From: Variovorax boronicumulans
Lineage (GTDB): Bacteria > Pseudomonadota > Gammaproteobacteria > Burkholderiales > Burkholderiaceae_C
Length of the DNA: 64,000 nucleotides
NCBI RefSeq assembly: GCF_029892485.1
Contig: NZ_JARXVG010000001.1
Coordinates: 434,001-498,000 of the forward strand
Direction of reading: 5' to 3'
Below are positions 39,349 to 49,260 of the stretch, piece after piece. Both the position numbers and the translations under genes were made by a program. Below the pieces are notes generated by a model. The model was not told where the DNA came from, did no database searches, and saw only the letters and a list, made by a program, of their open reading frames with translations. Position 1 is the stretch's first letter. The number at the start of each line of letters is the position of its first letter.

Positions 39349-40545
39349 ATGTCTATGTTCACCGCGGTCGAAATGGCACCGCGCGACCCGATCCTCGGCC
39401 TCAACGAGCAATTTGCAGCCGATACCAACCCCAACAAGGTCAATCTCGGCGTCGGCGTCTATTACGACGACAACGGCAAGCTGCCGCTGCTCCAGTGCGT
39501 GCAGGCCGCCGAGCAGAACATGATGAAAGCGCCCACTGCGCGCGGTTATCTCCCCATCGACGGCATCGTGGCGTACGACAACGCCGTGAAGACGCTGGTC
39601 TTCGGTGCCGACAGCGAACCCGTCACCTCCGGCCGCGTGGCCACGATCCAGGCCATCGGCGGTACCGGCGGCCTGAAGGTCGGCGCCGACTTCCTGAAGA
39701 AGCTCAACCCCAAGGCCAAGGTGCTGATCAGCGACCCGAGCTGGGAAAACCACCGCGCCCTGTTCACGAACGCGGGCTTCGAAGTCGAAAGCTACCCCTA
39801 CTACGACGCCGCCAAGCGCGGCATCAACTTCGACGGCATGCTGGCCGCGCTCGACGCAGCGCCCGCGGGCACCGTCGTCGTGCTGCACGCCTGCTGCCAC
39901 AACCCGACCGGCTACGACATCACCGCGGCCCAGTGGGACCAGGTCGTCGCCACGGTCAAGGCCAAGGGCCTCGTGCCCTTCCTCGACATGGCCTACCAGG
40001 GCTTCGGCTACGGCCTGAAGGAAGACGGCGCAGCCGTCGCCAAGTTCGTCGAAGCGGGCCTGACCTTCTTCGTCTCGACCTCGTTCTCCAAGAGCTTCAG
40101 CCTGTACGGCGAGCGTGTCGGCGCCCTTTCGGTGCTGTGCGAGAACAAGGAAGAAGCCGGCCGCGTGCTGTCGCAACTCAAGATCGCCATCCGCACCAAC
40201 TACAGCAACCCGCCGATCCATGGCGGCGCCGTAGTGGCCGCGGTGCTTGGCAACGCCGAGCTGCGCGCCCTCTGGGAAAAGGAACTCGGCGAGATGCGCG
40301 TGCGCATCAAGGCCATGCGCCAGAAGCTGGTCGACGGCCTGAAGGCTGCCGGCGTGAAGGAAGACATGAGCTTCATCACCACGCAGATCGGCATGTTCAG
40401 CTACTCGGGCCTCAGCAAGGACCAGATGGTGCGCCTGCGCAATGAATTCGGCGTGTACGGCACCGACACCGGTCGCATGTGCGTGGCCGCGCTCAACAGC
40501 AAGAACATCGACTACGTCTGTGCGTCGATCGCCAAAGTCATCTAG
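39349..40545 (+). CDS. Aromatic amino acid / aspartate aminotransferase (class I)
   Basis: A 398-residue PLP aminotransferase of the TyrB/AspC family, which moves amino groups between aspartate or aromatic amino acids and 2-oxoglutarate. Seen: [18 protein letters not shown], the PLP Lys in [28 protein letters not shown] with the PLP-contacting Asn, and the C-terminal [14 protein letters not shown] with GRMCVAALN bearing the substrate-binding Arg. Substrate preference between Asp and aromatics cannot be fixed from sequence. It diverges from uvrB; a Shine-Dalgarno AAAGGA precedes the ATG. Confidence 0.93.
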   Translation: MSMFTAVEMAPRDPILGLNEQFAADTNPNKVNLGVGVYYDDNGKLPLLQCVQAAEQNMMKAPTARGYLPIDGIVAYDNAVKTLVFGADSEPVTSGRVATIQAIGGTGGLKVGADFLKKLNPKAKVLISDPSWENHRALFTNAGFEVESYPYYDAAKRGINFDGMLAALDAAPAGTVVVLHACCHNPTGYDITAAQWDQVVATVKAKGLVPFLDMAYQGFGYGLKEDGAAVAKFVEAGLTFFVSTSFSKSFSLYGERVGALSVLCENKEEAGRVLSQLKIAIRTNYSNPPIHGGAVVAAVLGNAELRALWEKELGEMRVRIKAMRQKLVDGLKAAGVKEDMSFITTQIGMFSYSGLSKDQMVRLRNEFGVYGTDTGRMCVAALNSKNIDYVCASIAKVI

Positions 40546-40558
40546 GTGACAGCAAGGT

Positions 40559-40591
40559 GTGAGGGAATCCGCCCTGCGGCGATTCCTTCAC
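40559..40591 (+). terminator. Long stem-loop after the aminotransferase gene
   Basis: GTGAGGGAATC...GCC, loop CTGC, GGC...GATTCCTTCAC: about 14 base pairs with one bulge and one G-T pair, 13 bases after the stop. Only three T residues follow, so it may protect the 3' end or terminate weakly. Confidence 0.55.
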
Positions 40592-40702
40592 GCTTTGAAG
40601 AGATCCGACCCTGGCTGCGGGGCGGGTGTAGGGGTTAGGCCCCCTGCGCGTCAGCAAATGCACTGATATATTGCACCGCAACATTCCACTCCAAGACCAG
40701 CG

Positions 40703-42142
40703 ATGCTCTATCAACTCTACGAAGCCCAGCGTTCCCTGATGGAGCCGTTCTCGGACTTCGCGCAGGCGGCCTCCAAGCTCTACGGTCCAGGCGCCGTGTG
40801 GGGCCAGCTCCCCATGGCCCAGCGCATGGCCGCAGGCTACGACCTGCTCTACCGGCTGGGCAAGGACTACGAAAAGCCAGAGTTCAACATCAAGTCCGTG
40901 AAGGTCGATGGCGAAGAAGTCGTCATCCAGGAAGCCGTCGAGCTCGACAAGCCCTTCTGCGAACTGCGCCGCTTCAAGCGCTTCACCGACGAGCCGCACA
41001 TCCTCAAGACGCTCAAGAGCCAGCCCGTGGTGCTGATCGTGGCGCCGCTGTCGGGCCACTACGCCACGCTGCTGCGCGACACCGTGCGCACCATGCTGCA
41101 GGACCACAAGGTCTACATCACCGACTGGAAAAACGCACGCCTCGTGCCGATGTCCGAAGGCGAATTCCACCTCGACGACTACATCAACTACGTGCAGGAG
41201 TTCATCCGCCGCCTGCAGGCCGAGTACGGCAACTGCCACGTGGTGAGCGTGTGCCAGCCCACCGTGCCGGTGCTGGCTGCCGTGTCGCTCATGGCGAGCC
41301 GCAAGGAGCCCCTGCCGCTCACGCTGACGATGATGGGCGGCCCGATCGACGCCCGCAAGTCGCCCACCGCGGTCAACAACCTCGCGATGAACAAGAGCTA
41401 CGAATGGTTCGAGAACAACGTGATCTACCGCGTGCCGCAGGGCTTTCCGGGTGAAGGCCGCCGCGTGTACCCGGGCTTCCTGCAGCACACCGGCTTCGTC
41501 GCGATGAACCCCGACCGCCATGCCTCGAGCCACTACGACTACTTCAAGGACCTGATCAAGGGCGACGACGCCAGCGCCGAGGCCCATCGCAAGTTCTACG
41601 ACGAGTACAACGCCGTGCTCGACATGGACGCCGATTACTACCTCGACACCATCCGCACCGTGTTCCAGCAGTTCGAACTCGTGAACGGCACCTGGGACGT
41701 GAAGAACCCCGAAGGCCAGATCGAGCGCGTGCGTCCGCAGGACATCCGCACGGCCGCCCTGCTGACCGTCGAAGGCGAGCTGGACGACATCTCCGGCTCG
41801 GGCCAGACCGAAGCCGCGCACAGCCTGTGCACCGGCGTTGCCGACTCGAAGCGCGAGCACTACGAAGTTAAGGGCGCGGGCCACTACGGCATCTTCAGCG
41901 GCCGCCGCTGGCGCGACCTGGTCTACCCGAAGCTGGTGAAATTCATCGCCGCGAACGACCAGCCGCAAAGCCGTGCCGGTGCGCGCGAAAGCCTCGCCGC
42001 CGAAGACCGGGTCAAGCCGGGCCAGAAGGTGGCGACCGCAGCGGCCAGGAAGTCACCGGCCGCGAAGAAGGCTGTTGTGGCCGCCCCCGCCAAGAAACCC
42101 GCGGCCGCTGCCAAGAAGCCCCGCGCCAGCGCTGCGCGCTGA
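40703..42142 (+). CDS. phaZ: Intracellular poly(3-hydroxybutyrate) depolymerase with basic C-terminal tail
   Basis: A 479-residue intracellular PHB depolymerase that mobilises storage granules. The nucleophile is Cys184 in VSVCQPTVPVLAA, matching Cys183 of Ralstonia PhaZ1; these enzymes use Cys instead of the lipase Ser. Candidates for the Asp and His are in VEGELDDISGSGQT and KGAGHYGIFSGRRW. The last 55 residues are unlike the enzyme core: Lys/Ala/Pro-rich with repeated AAKKA, APAKKPA and AAKKPR units. No polymer-synthesis genes are in the window. The start follows a TATATT motif without a clear ribosome site. Confidence 0.95.
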   Translation: MLYQLYEAQRSLMEPFSDFAQAASKLYGPGAVWGQLPMAQRMAAGYDLLYRLGKDYEKPEFNIKSVKVDGEEVVIQEAVELDKPFCELRRFKRFTDEPHILKTLKSQPVVLIVAPLSGHYATLLRDTVRTMLQDHKVYITDWKNARLVPMSEGEFHLDDYINYVQEFIRRLQAEYGNCHVVSVCQPTVPVLAAVSLMASRKEPLPLTLTMMGGPIDARKSPTAVNNLAMNKSYEWFENNVIYRVPQGFPGEGRRVYPGFLQHTGFVAMNPDRHASSHYDYFKDLIKGDDASAEAHRKFYDEYNAVLDMDADYYLDTIRTVFQQFELVNGTWDVKNPEGQIERVRPQDIRTAALLTVEGELDDISGSGQTEAAHSLCTGVADSKREHYEVKGAGHYGIFSGRRWRDLVYPKLVKFIAANDQPQSRAGARESLAAEDRVKPGQKVATAAARKSPAAKKAVVAAPAKKPAAAAKKPRASAAR

Positions 42143-42149
42143 GGCGCGC
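42134..42149 (+). other. GC hairpin with the phaZ stop codon in its loop
   Basis: GCGCGC (42134-42139), loop TGAG containing the phaZ stop, GCGCGC (42144-42149). No T tract follows; rsxB begins 11 bases later, so it may affect translation of rsxB from the same mRNA. Confidence 0.45.
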
Positions 42150-42159
42150 GTCACCAGAA

Positions 42160-42798
42160 GTGAACGGGCTGGCCGCACGCATCAACGACGCACTGCCGCA
42201 AACGCAGTGCACACGGTGCGGCTACCCCGATTGCGCCGGCTACGCGCAAGCCGTGGCCGATGGCGAAGCAGGCATCAACCAATGCCCGCCGGGCGGCGCG
42301 GAAGGCATCGACCGCCTCGCGCTGCTCACCGGCCGCCCTGCACTGCCGCTCGATCCGCAATTCGGCACCGAAGGCCCGCGCGCCATGGCCGTCATCGACG
42401 AGGCCTGGTGCATCGGCTGCACGCTCTGCCTCGATGCCTGCCCGACCGATGCGATCGTCGGCATCAACAAGCGCATGCACACGGTGATCGAGGCGCACTG
42501 CACAGGATGCGAACTCTGCATTCCGGTCTGCCCCGTCGATTGCATTTCGCTCGAAGTCGAAACACCGGGCCGCAGCGGCTGGCAGGCGTGGTCGCAGGCA
42601 CAGGCCGAAGCCGCGTTGCAACGCTACAAGCTCCACGGCCTGCACCGCGACGCCGCAAAGCGCGAGGCCGAACCGGCCCCCGCCGTCGCCGAACCGCAAG
42701 CCGCCGACACGCGCAAGCGCTCCATCGTCGAAGCCGCCCTGGCGCGCGCGCGCGCCGCCGCCGAACAACGCGCAAAAACCGCCACCCCCAAGCCATGA
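42160..42798 (+). CDS. rsxB: Soluble RnfB/RsxB-type iron-sulfur protein
   Basis: A 212-residue Fe-S protein starting at GTG 42160. An N-terminal 4Fe-4S domain (CTRCGYPDCAGYAQAV...CPPGG) is followed by two ferredoxin clusters (CIGCTLCLDACPTD and CTGCELCIPVCPVD) and a charged Ala/Arg/Glu tail. The N-terminal membrane helix of classical RnfB is absent, since the first Cys motif is at residue 17, and no other rnf genes are near. In Burkholderiales such lone RsxB proteins occur; a soluble electron carrier is likely. Its end overlaps the LysE gene by ATGA. Confidence 0.88.
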   Translation: MNGLAARINDALPQTQCTRCGYPDCAGYAQAVADGEAGINQCPPGGAEGIDRLALLTGRPALPLDPQFGTEGPRAMAVIDEAWCIGCTLCLDACPTDAIVGINKRMHTVIEAHCTGCELCIPVCPVDCISLEVETPGRSGWQAWSQAQAEAALQRYKLHGLHRDAAKREAEPAPAVAEPQAADTRKRSIVEAALARARAAAEQRAKTATPKP

Positions 42799-43433
42799 CA
42801 CTCGACACCCTGCTGATCTACGTCGTCGCCTCGCTCGCCCTCGCCGTGATTCCCGGCCCCACGATGCTGCTGGCGCTGTCCAACGGCATCGATGGCGGCA
42901 TGCGGCGCGCGAGTTGGGGCATTGCCGGTGCGTCGCTCGGCAGCATCACGTTGATCGCGGTCGTCGCGCTCGGGTTGGGTTCGTTGCTCGCGGCATCGGA
43001 AGTGCTCTTCAACGCGATCCGCGTGGCGGGCGTCGCCTACCTCGTCTGGCTCGGCATCAAGCTCTGGCGCAGCGAGGCGACCGACCTGGGCACGGCGCTG
43101 GCCAAGTCCGCCGTCGAGGTCCGCCCGCATGGCCGCGTCGCACTGATGCGCAGCCTGCTCGTGGCACTGTCGAACCCGAAGACGGTGCTGTTCTTCGCGG
43201 CCTTCCTGCCGCAGTTCATCGACATCACCCAGCCGCAAGGCCCGCAGTACCTGCTGCTCGGCGCGATCTTCGTGGTGCTCGACACCTGCGTGATGCTGGC
43301 CTATGCGGCCGCCGGCACGCAGGCCGTGCGCTGGCTCTCGCGCCGCGGCCTCAAGGTGCTGAACCGCAGTTGCGCGGCCGGCATGTGGCTGCTGGCGGCC
43401 ACGCTGGCGTTCTGGCGCCGTCCGGGTACCTGA
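42795..43433 (+). CDS. LysE/RhtB-family amino acid exporter
   Basis: A 212-residue membrane protein with about six hydrophobic segments. The family signature is at the N-terminus (LALAVIPGPTMLLALSNGID), and the middle segment MRSLLVALSNPKTVLFFAAFLPQF is diagnostic for LysE/RhtB. Such proteins export amino acids or homoserine lactones; the substrate is unknown. Translationally coupled by ATGA to rsxB, though no functional link is known. It converges on the EamA gene with 9 bases between. Confidence 0.92.
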   Translation: MTLDTLLIYVVASLALAVIPGPTMLLALSNGIDGGMRRASWGIAGASLGSITLIAVVALGLGSLLAASEVLFNAIRVAGVAYLVWLGIKLWRSEATDLGTALAKSAVEVRPHGRVALMRSLLVALSNPKTVLFFAAFLPQFIDITQPQGPQYLLLGAIFVVLDTCVMLAYAAAGTQAVRWLSRRGLKVLNRSCAAGMWLLAATLAFWRRPGT

Positions 43434-43442
43434 TGAAGGCGT

Positions 43443-44360
43443 TCAGCTCTTCTTCGAACGCTTGAAGAGCAGCAACAGCACCCCCGCCAGCACGACGGCC
43501 ACCGCATACCACTCGAAGCGCGTGACCGTCTCGTTGGCGATCCACACGCCCAACAGCATCGCGATCACCGGGTTCACGAAGGTGTAGCTCGCCGCCAGCG
43601 CAGCCGGCGCCTTCGCGAGCAGCACCATGTAGGCGTTGAACGCGATCAGCGAGCCGAACACCACCAGGTACAGCCAGGCCCAGACGGCCTCGGGCTCCGG
43701 CGGCCAGACCAGGCTTTCGCGCGAGATGGCCGCCAGCACCAGCAGCACCACGCCGCCGCAGATCATTTCGCTCGCAAAGCCCATCGCGCCGGGCGCCAGC
43801 GGCAGGCTGCGCTGGCTCAGCACGCTGCCCATCGACCAGCAGATGCAGGCAATGGAAATCGCCACCAACCCCGCGGGCGACGACTGGAAGCCACTCCCCT
43901 GCGTCAGCATCAGCACGCCGATGAGCCCGAGCGCGATGCCTGCGGCCTCCATGCGCGTCGGCTTGATGCCCCAGATGAGATTCAGCAACGCGATCAGCAG
44001 CGGCACCACCGCGATGAAGGCCACCACCAGCCCCGAGCCGATGGACACCTCGGCATGCGCCGTGCCACCCATGCCGCCGCCGAGCATCAGCGCGCCCACG
44101 ACCAGCGCATTGCGCCACTGCGCCATCGAAGGCCATGGAGCGCCGCGCCAGCGCATCCAGGCCGCGAGCACCAGCCCCGCGAACAGAAAGCGCGAGCCCA
44201 TCTGCAGGAACGGCGGAAAGCTGATCAGCGCGTACTTGATCGCCAGATAGGTCGAGCCCCAGACCACCCAGGTGGCGGCGAGGCAAAGCCACAGCAAAGG
44301 CGACAGCGCGGGCCGTGCGGGACCGGGCGCGGCTTGGGCGGGAGAAGCGAGGGTCGGCAT
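43443..44360 (-). CDS. EamA/DMT-family transporter (YedA-like)
   Basis: A 305-residue protein with ten predicted membrane helices in two EamA repeats. The first repeat opens with ATWVVWGSTYLAIKYAL, and the second has LGVWIANETVTRFEWYAV, both typical of YedA/RhaT-type exporters. The substrate is unknown; amino acids or related metabolites are common. The Lrp-type regulator 44479-44976 diverges from it with 118 bases between, so it may be the regulator's target. Confidence 0.9.
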   Translation of the reverse strand: MPTLASPAQAAPGPARPALSPLLWLCLAATWVVWGSTYLAIKYALISFPPFLQMGSRFLFAGLVLAAWMRWRGAPWPSMAQWRNALVVGALMLGGGMGGTAHAEVSIGSGLVVAFIAVVPLLIALLNLIWGIKPTRMEAAGIALGLIGVLMLTQGSGFQSSPAGLVAISIACICWSMGSVLSQRSLPLAPGAMGFASEMICGGVVLLVLAAISRESLVWPPEPEAVWAWLYLVVFGSLIAFNAYMVLLAKAPAALAASYTFVNPVIAMLLGVWIANETVTRFEWYAVAVVLAGVLLLLFKRSKKS

Positions 44361-44478
44361 ATCGAGGTGATTGTTTTGTTGGTATCGAAGCGCCGCCCAT
44401 GGTATGAAAGCCGCCTTCCGGGAACCATGGATATTTCACGGTTCTGCCGACCCATCACCGTCGATTTAAAGGAGTTCC

Positions 44479-44976
44479 ATGGACTTCACCTTGAACCCCG
44501 CACTGGACGCGCACGACACCCGCATCCTCGCCGAGCTGCAGAGCGATGCGCGCCTCACCATGGCAGAACTCGGCCGCCGCGTGCACCTGAGCCAGCCGGC
44601 CGTGACCGAGCGCGTGAAGAAGCTGGAGGCCGCGGGCGTGATCAGCGGGTACCGCGCCACCGTCAACCTCGGCAAGCTGGGCTACGGCATCCGCGCGATC
44701 ATCCGCGTCGGCCGCGCCGACTACGACCTGGTCGTGAAGCTGGTGCAGGACACGCCCGAATGCGTGAATGCCTACAACGTGACCGGCGAGGACAGCTGGA
44801 TTCTCGAGATCGCGGTGATCGACGTGAGCCACCTCGACGCGGTGGTCACCAAGTTCTGCATCCTCACCGAGACCGCGACGTCGATCATCCTGAACCCGGC
44901 GCGCGAGCACCAGCCGATGCTGCCGCCGCACCGCTCGGACGTGCGGCCGCCGATCCGGAAGGTGCTTAACGCGTAG
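44479..44976 (+). CDS. Lrp/AsnC-family transcriptional regulator
   Basis: A 165-residue regulator. N-terminal HTH ([38 protein letters not shown] in pattern) followed by a RAM ligand-binding domain ([39 protein letters not shown]). A strong Shine-Dalgarno (AAAGGAG) precedes the ATG. It diverges from the EamA exporter and its 3' end overlaps the convergent VOC gene by 11 bases. Amino-acid-responsive control of the exporter is plausible. Confidence 0.93.
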   Translation: MDFTLNPALDAHDTRILAELQSDARLTMAELGRRVHLSQPAVTERVKKLEAAGVISGYRATVNLGKLGYGIRAIIRVGRADYDLVVKLVQDTPECVNAYNVTGEDSWILEIAVIDVSHLDAVVTKFCILTETATSIILNPAREHQPMLPPHRSDVRPPIRKVLNA

Positions 44977-45463
44977 CTGAGCCTGAAGCGAGCGCGTTGA
45001 AGGCCGTCACCACCTCCGGCGGCGCCTGCACCATCTCGATCAGCACGCCCTCGCCCGCGATCGGGAATTCCTCGTTCGCCTTCGGATGCAGGAAGCAGAT
45101 GTCGAACCCCGCCGCGCCCTGGCGGATGCCGCCCGGCGCAAAGCGCACGCCCTGCGCGGTGAGCCATTCGACGGCACGGGGCAAGTCATCGATCCACAGC
45201 CCCACGTGGTTGAGTGGCGTGGTGTGCACCGCCGGTTTCTTCTCGGGGTCCAGCGGCTGCATCAGGTCGACCTCGACCTTGAACGGCCCGCTGCCCATCG
45301 AACAGATGTCCTCGTCGACGTTCTCGCGCTCGCTCTTGAAGGTGCCGGTGACTTCGAGCCCCAGCATGTCGACCCACAGTTTCTGCAGTCGCATCTTGTC
45401 GAGGCCGCCGATGGCGATCTGCTGGATGCCCAGCACCTTGAAGGGACGCGGCGTGGCCGTCAT
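44966..45463 (-). CDS. VOC-family protein, probable methylmalonyl-CoA epimerase
   Basis: A 165-residue glyoxalase-fold protein. The second half carries epimerase-like motifs: [18 protein letters not shown], the strand ICFLHPKAN and [10 protein letters not shown]. The FLHPK and GVLIE blocks and the operon with propionyl-CoA carboxylase suggest epimerisation of (S)- to (R)-methylmalonyl-CoA. Against this, the first metal-ligand His of known epimerases appears replaced by Gln (GIQQIAI). ATG 45463 overlaps the bioB stop by ATGA; a TTG two codons earlier is also possible. Could instead be another VOC enzyme. Confidence 0.7.
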   Translation of the reverse strand: MTATPRPFKVLGIQQIAIGGLDKMRLQKLWVDMLGLEVTGTFKSERENVDEDICSMGSGPFKVEVDLMQPLDPEKKPAVHTTPLNHVGLWIDDLPRAVEWLTAQGVRFAPGGIRQGAAGFDICFLHPKANEEFPIAGEGVLIEMVQAPPEVVTAFNALASGSATR

Positions 45464-46490
45464 GCGCAAGCCCCGGCTTCTTCAGCCGCCGTGGTGCGGC
45501 GCGACCGCAGGCCCAGCTTGCGCAGCAGTTGCACGTCCGCATCCACATCGGGGTTGCCGGTAACCAGCAGCTTGTCGCCATAGAAGATCGAATTCGCACC
45601 GGCCATGAAGCACAGCGCCTGCACCGCATCGCCCATCTGCTGGCGCCCCGCCGACAGCCGCACGCGCGCCGTCGGCATCGTGATGCGAGAGACCGCAATG
45701 ATGCGCACGAAGTCGAAGGGATCGACCGGCTCCGAATCGGCCAGCGGCGTGCCCGGCACGCGCACCAGGCTGTTGATCGGCACCGACTCCGGGTAGGGGT
45801 TCAGGTTGGCCAACTGCGCGATCAGTCCCGCGCGGTGCACCGGCTGCTCGCCCATGCCGACGATGCCGCCGCAGCACACGCTGATGCCGGCGCTGCGCAC
45901 ATGGGCCAGCGTGTCGAGCCGGTCCTGGTAGCTGCGCGTGTCGACGATGTCGGTGTAGTACTCGGGCGCGGTGTCGAGGTTGTGGTTGTAGTAGTCGAGG
46001 CCCGCGGCCTTCAACTGGTGCGCGTGGTGCGGCTCCAGCATGCCGAGCGTGGCGCAGGTCTGCATGCCGAGGCCCTTCACGGCCTCGATCAGCACAGCCA
46101 CCTTCTCGACGTCACGGTCCTTCGGCGCGCGCCATGCAGCGCCCATGCAGAAGCGCGTGGCGCCCGCATCCTTGGCGGCCTGCGCGGCGCGCAGCACTTC
46201 GTCGACCTCCATGAGCTTCTGCGCCTTCACGCCGGTGTCGAACTCGGCCGACTGCGGGCAATAGCCGCAGTTCTCGGGGCAGCCACCGGTCTTGACCGAG
46301 AGCAGCGTCGCGAGCTCGATGTCGCCTTCAGGGAAATGCTGGCGGTGCACGGTCTGCGCCTCGAACAGCAGGTCCATCAGCGGCTTGTCGAGCAGCGCCT
46401 GGATCGCCTCGACCGTCCATGGGCCTGGTGGGGTCTCAACCTTGGTAGGCCGGTGCAGCGTGATCGTTTGTTGCAAGTCGTTGGCACCCA

Positions 46491-46491
<1 letters not shown>
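45460..46491 (-). CDS. bioB: Biotin synthase
   Basis: A 343-residue radical-SAM enzyme that inserts sulfur into dethiobiotin. The 4Fe-4S motif is in [16 protein letters not shown]; the [37 protein letters not shown] and [10 protein letters not shown] segments are characteristic, and the C-terminal [15 protein letters not shown] is intact. The ATG shares one base with the pccA stop (TGATG) and the stop overlaps the VOC start. Other bio genes are not in the window, so this one sits with a biotin-dependent enzyme rather than with its pathway. Confidence 0.97.
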
Positions 46492-48539
<2,048 letters not shown>

Positions 48540-48566
48540 GCTGAATCCGTTTTCTTGTTAGCCGCC

Positions 48567-49253
48567 CTAGCGGTTGATGAACATCGAATACACCGGCTGC
48601 GGTTGCGAGCGATCGACGAACACGTAGGCCGTGCCGTCGGAGCAGAAGTTCGCCACTTCGGCAGTGCCGCCATCGGCCAGGTCGACCCAGTTGTCGATCT
48701 GCAGGAACAGGCGCCCCGCTGGCATCTGCTGCGCGCCGTTGGCCGTCCAGTACGGCACGCCGCCGCTCTTCGTGCGCCATGCGCTGGCCCAGTCGTGGGG
48801 ATAGGCGATTTGCTCGGGCAGTTCGGAATGGGCCTGGTAGTCGTAGAAAGCCTCCTCCAGTTCCGGCGGAGCGCCATCGTCATCGGCGCGCCAGCCGGTG
48901 ATCGCAATCTCGCGCAGCAATGCAGGCTCGCCATCGGCCGCATCTGGAGGCGGCGCAGTCGGTGCATCGGTCAACTGGTCGCGCTGCACGACGAACGCGG
49001 CATTGGCCCCGCCATCGTGCTCCCAGAAGCTGCAGATGCTGTCCCACTCGCACTTGAAGAGAAAAAGCACCTCGCCGCCGCCGAGCGGTACCGCCTCGCC
49101 ATCGGCCGGCAGTTGCGCGAGATGGCTCATGGCGCGATGGCATTCGCGGCACACCGGCCACAGGCGCGCGGGCAGGCCCCAGGGCAGCCCGCCGAGCTTG
49201 GGCACCAGTCCGGGCTCCGCGCCTTCGCGGAATTGCGGGTAATGGCTGCGCAT
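48567..49253 (-). CDS. YwqG/DUF1963-like hypothetical protein
   Basis: A 228-residue soluble protein without signal or membrane segments. The N-terminal PKLGGLPWGLPARLWPVC followed by a second Cys (CRECHRAMSHLAQL) resembles the DUF1963/YwqG family pattern, and the CxxC pair could bind metal. A later WTANGAQQMPAGRLFLQIDN segment may be the second conserved block. No function is known. It lies 7 bases after pccB and 27 before pccA, so it is transcribed with the carboxylase. Confidence 0.65.
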   Translation of the reverse strand: MRSHYPQFREGAEPGLVPKLGGLPWGLPARLWPVCRECHRAMSHLAQLPADGEAVPLGGGEVLFLFKCEWDSICSFWEHDGGANAAFVVQRDQLTDAPTAPPPDAADGEPALLREIAITGWRADDDGAPPELEEAFYDYQAHSELPEQIAYPHDWASAWRTKSGGVPYWTANGAQQMPAGRLFLQIDNWVDLADGGTAEVANFCSDGTAYVFVDRSQPQPVYSMFINR

Positions 49254-49260
49254 ACGGGTG

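Noticed and set aside
37126..40221. A uvrB frame extended to 1031 residues
   Set aside because: The 326 extra residues run antisense to the aminotransferase gene. The [10 protein letters not shown] start at 39243 precedes the normal UvrB sequence.
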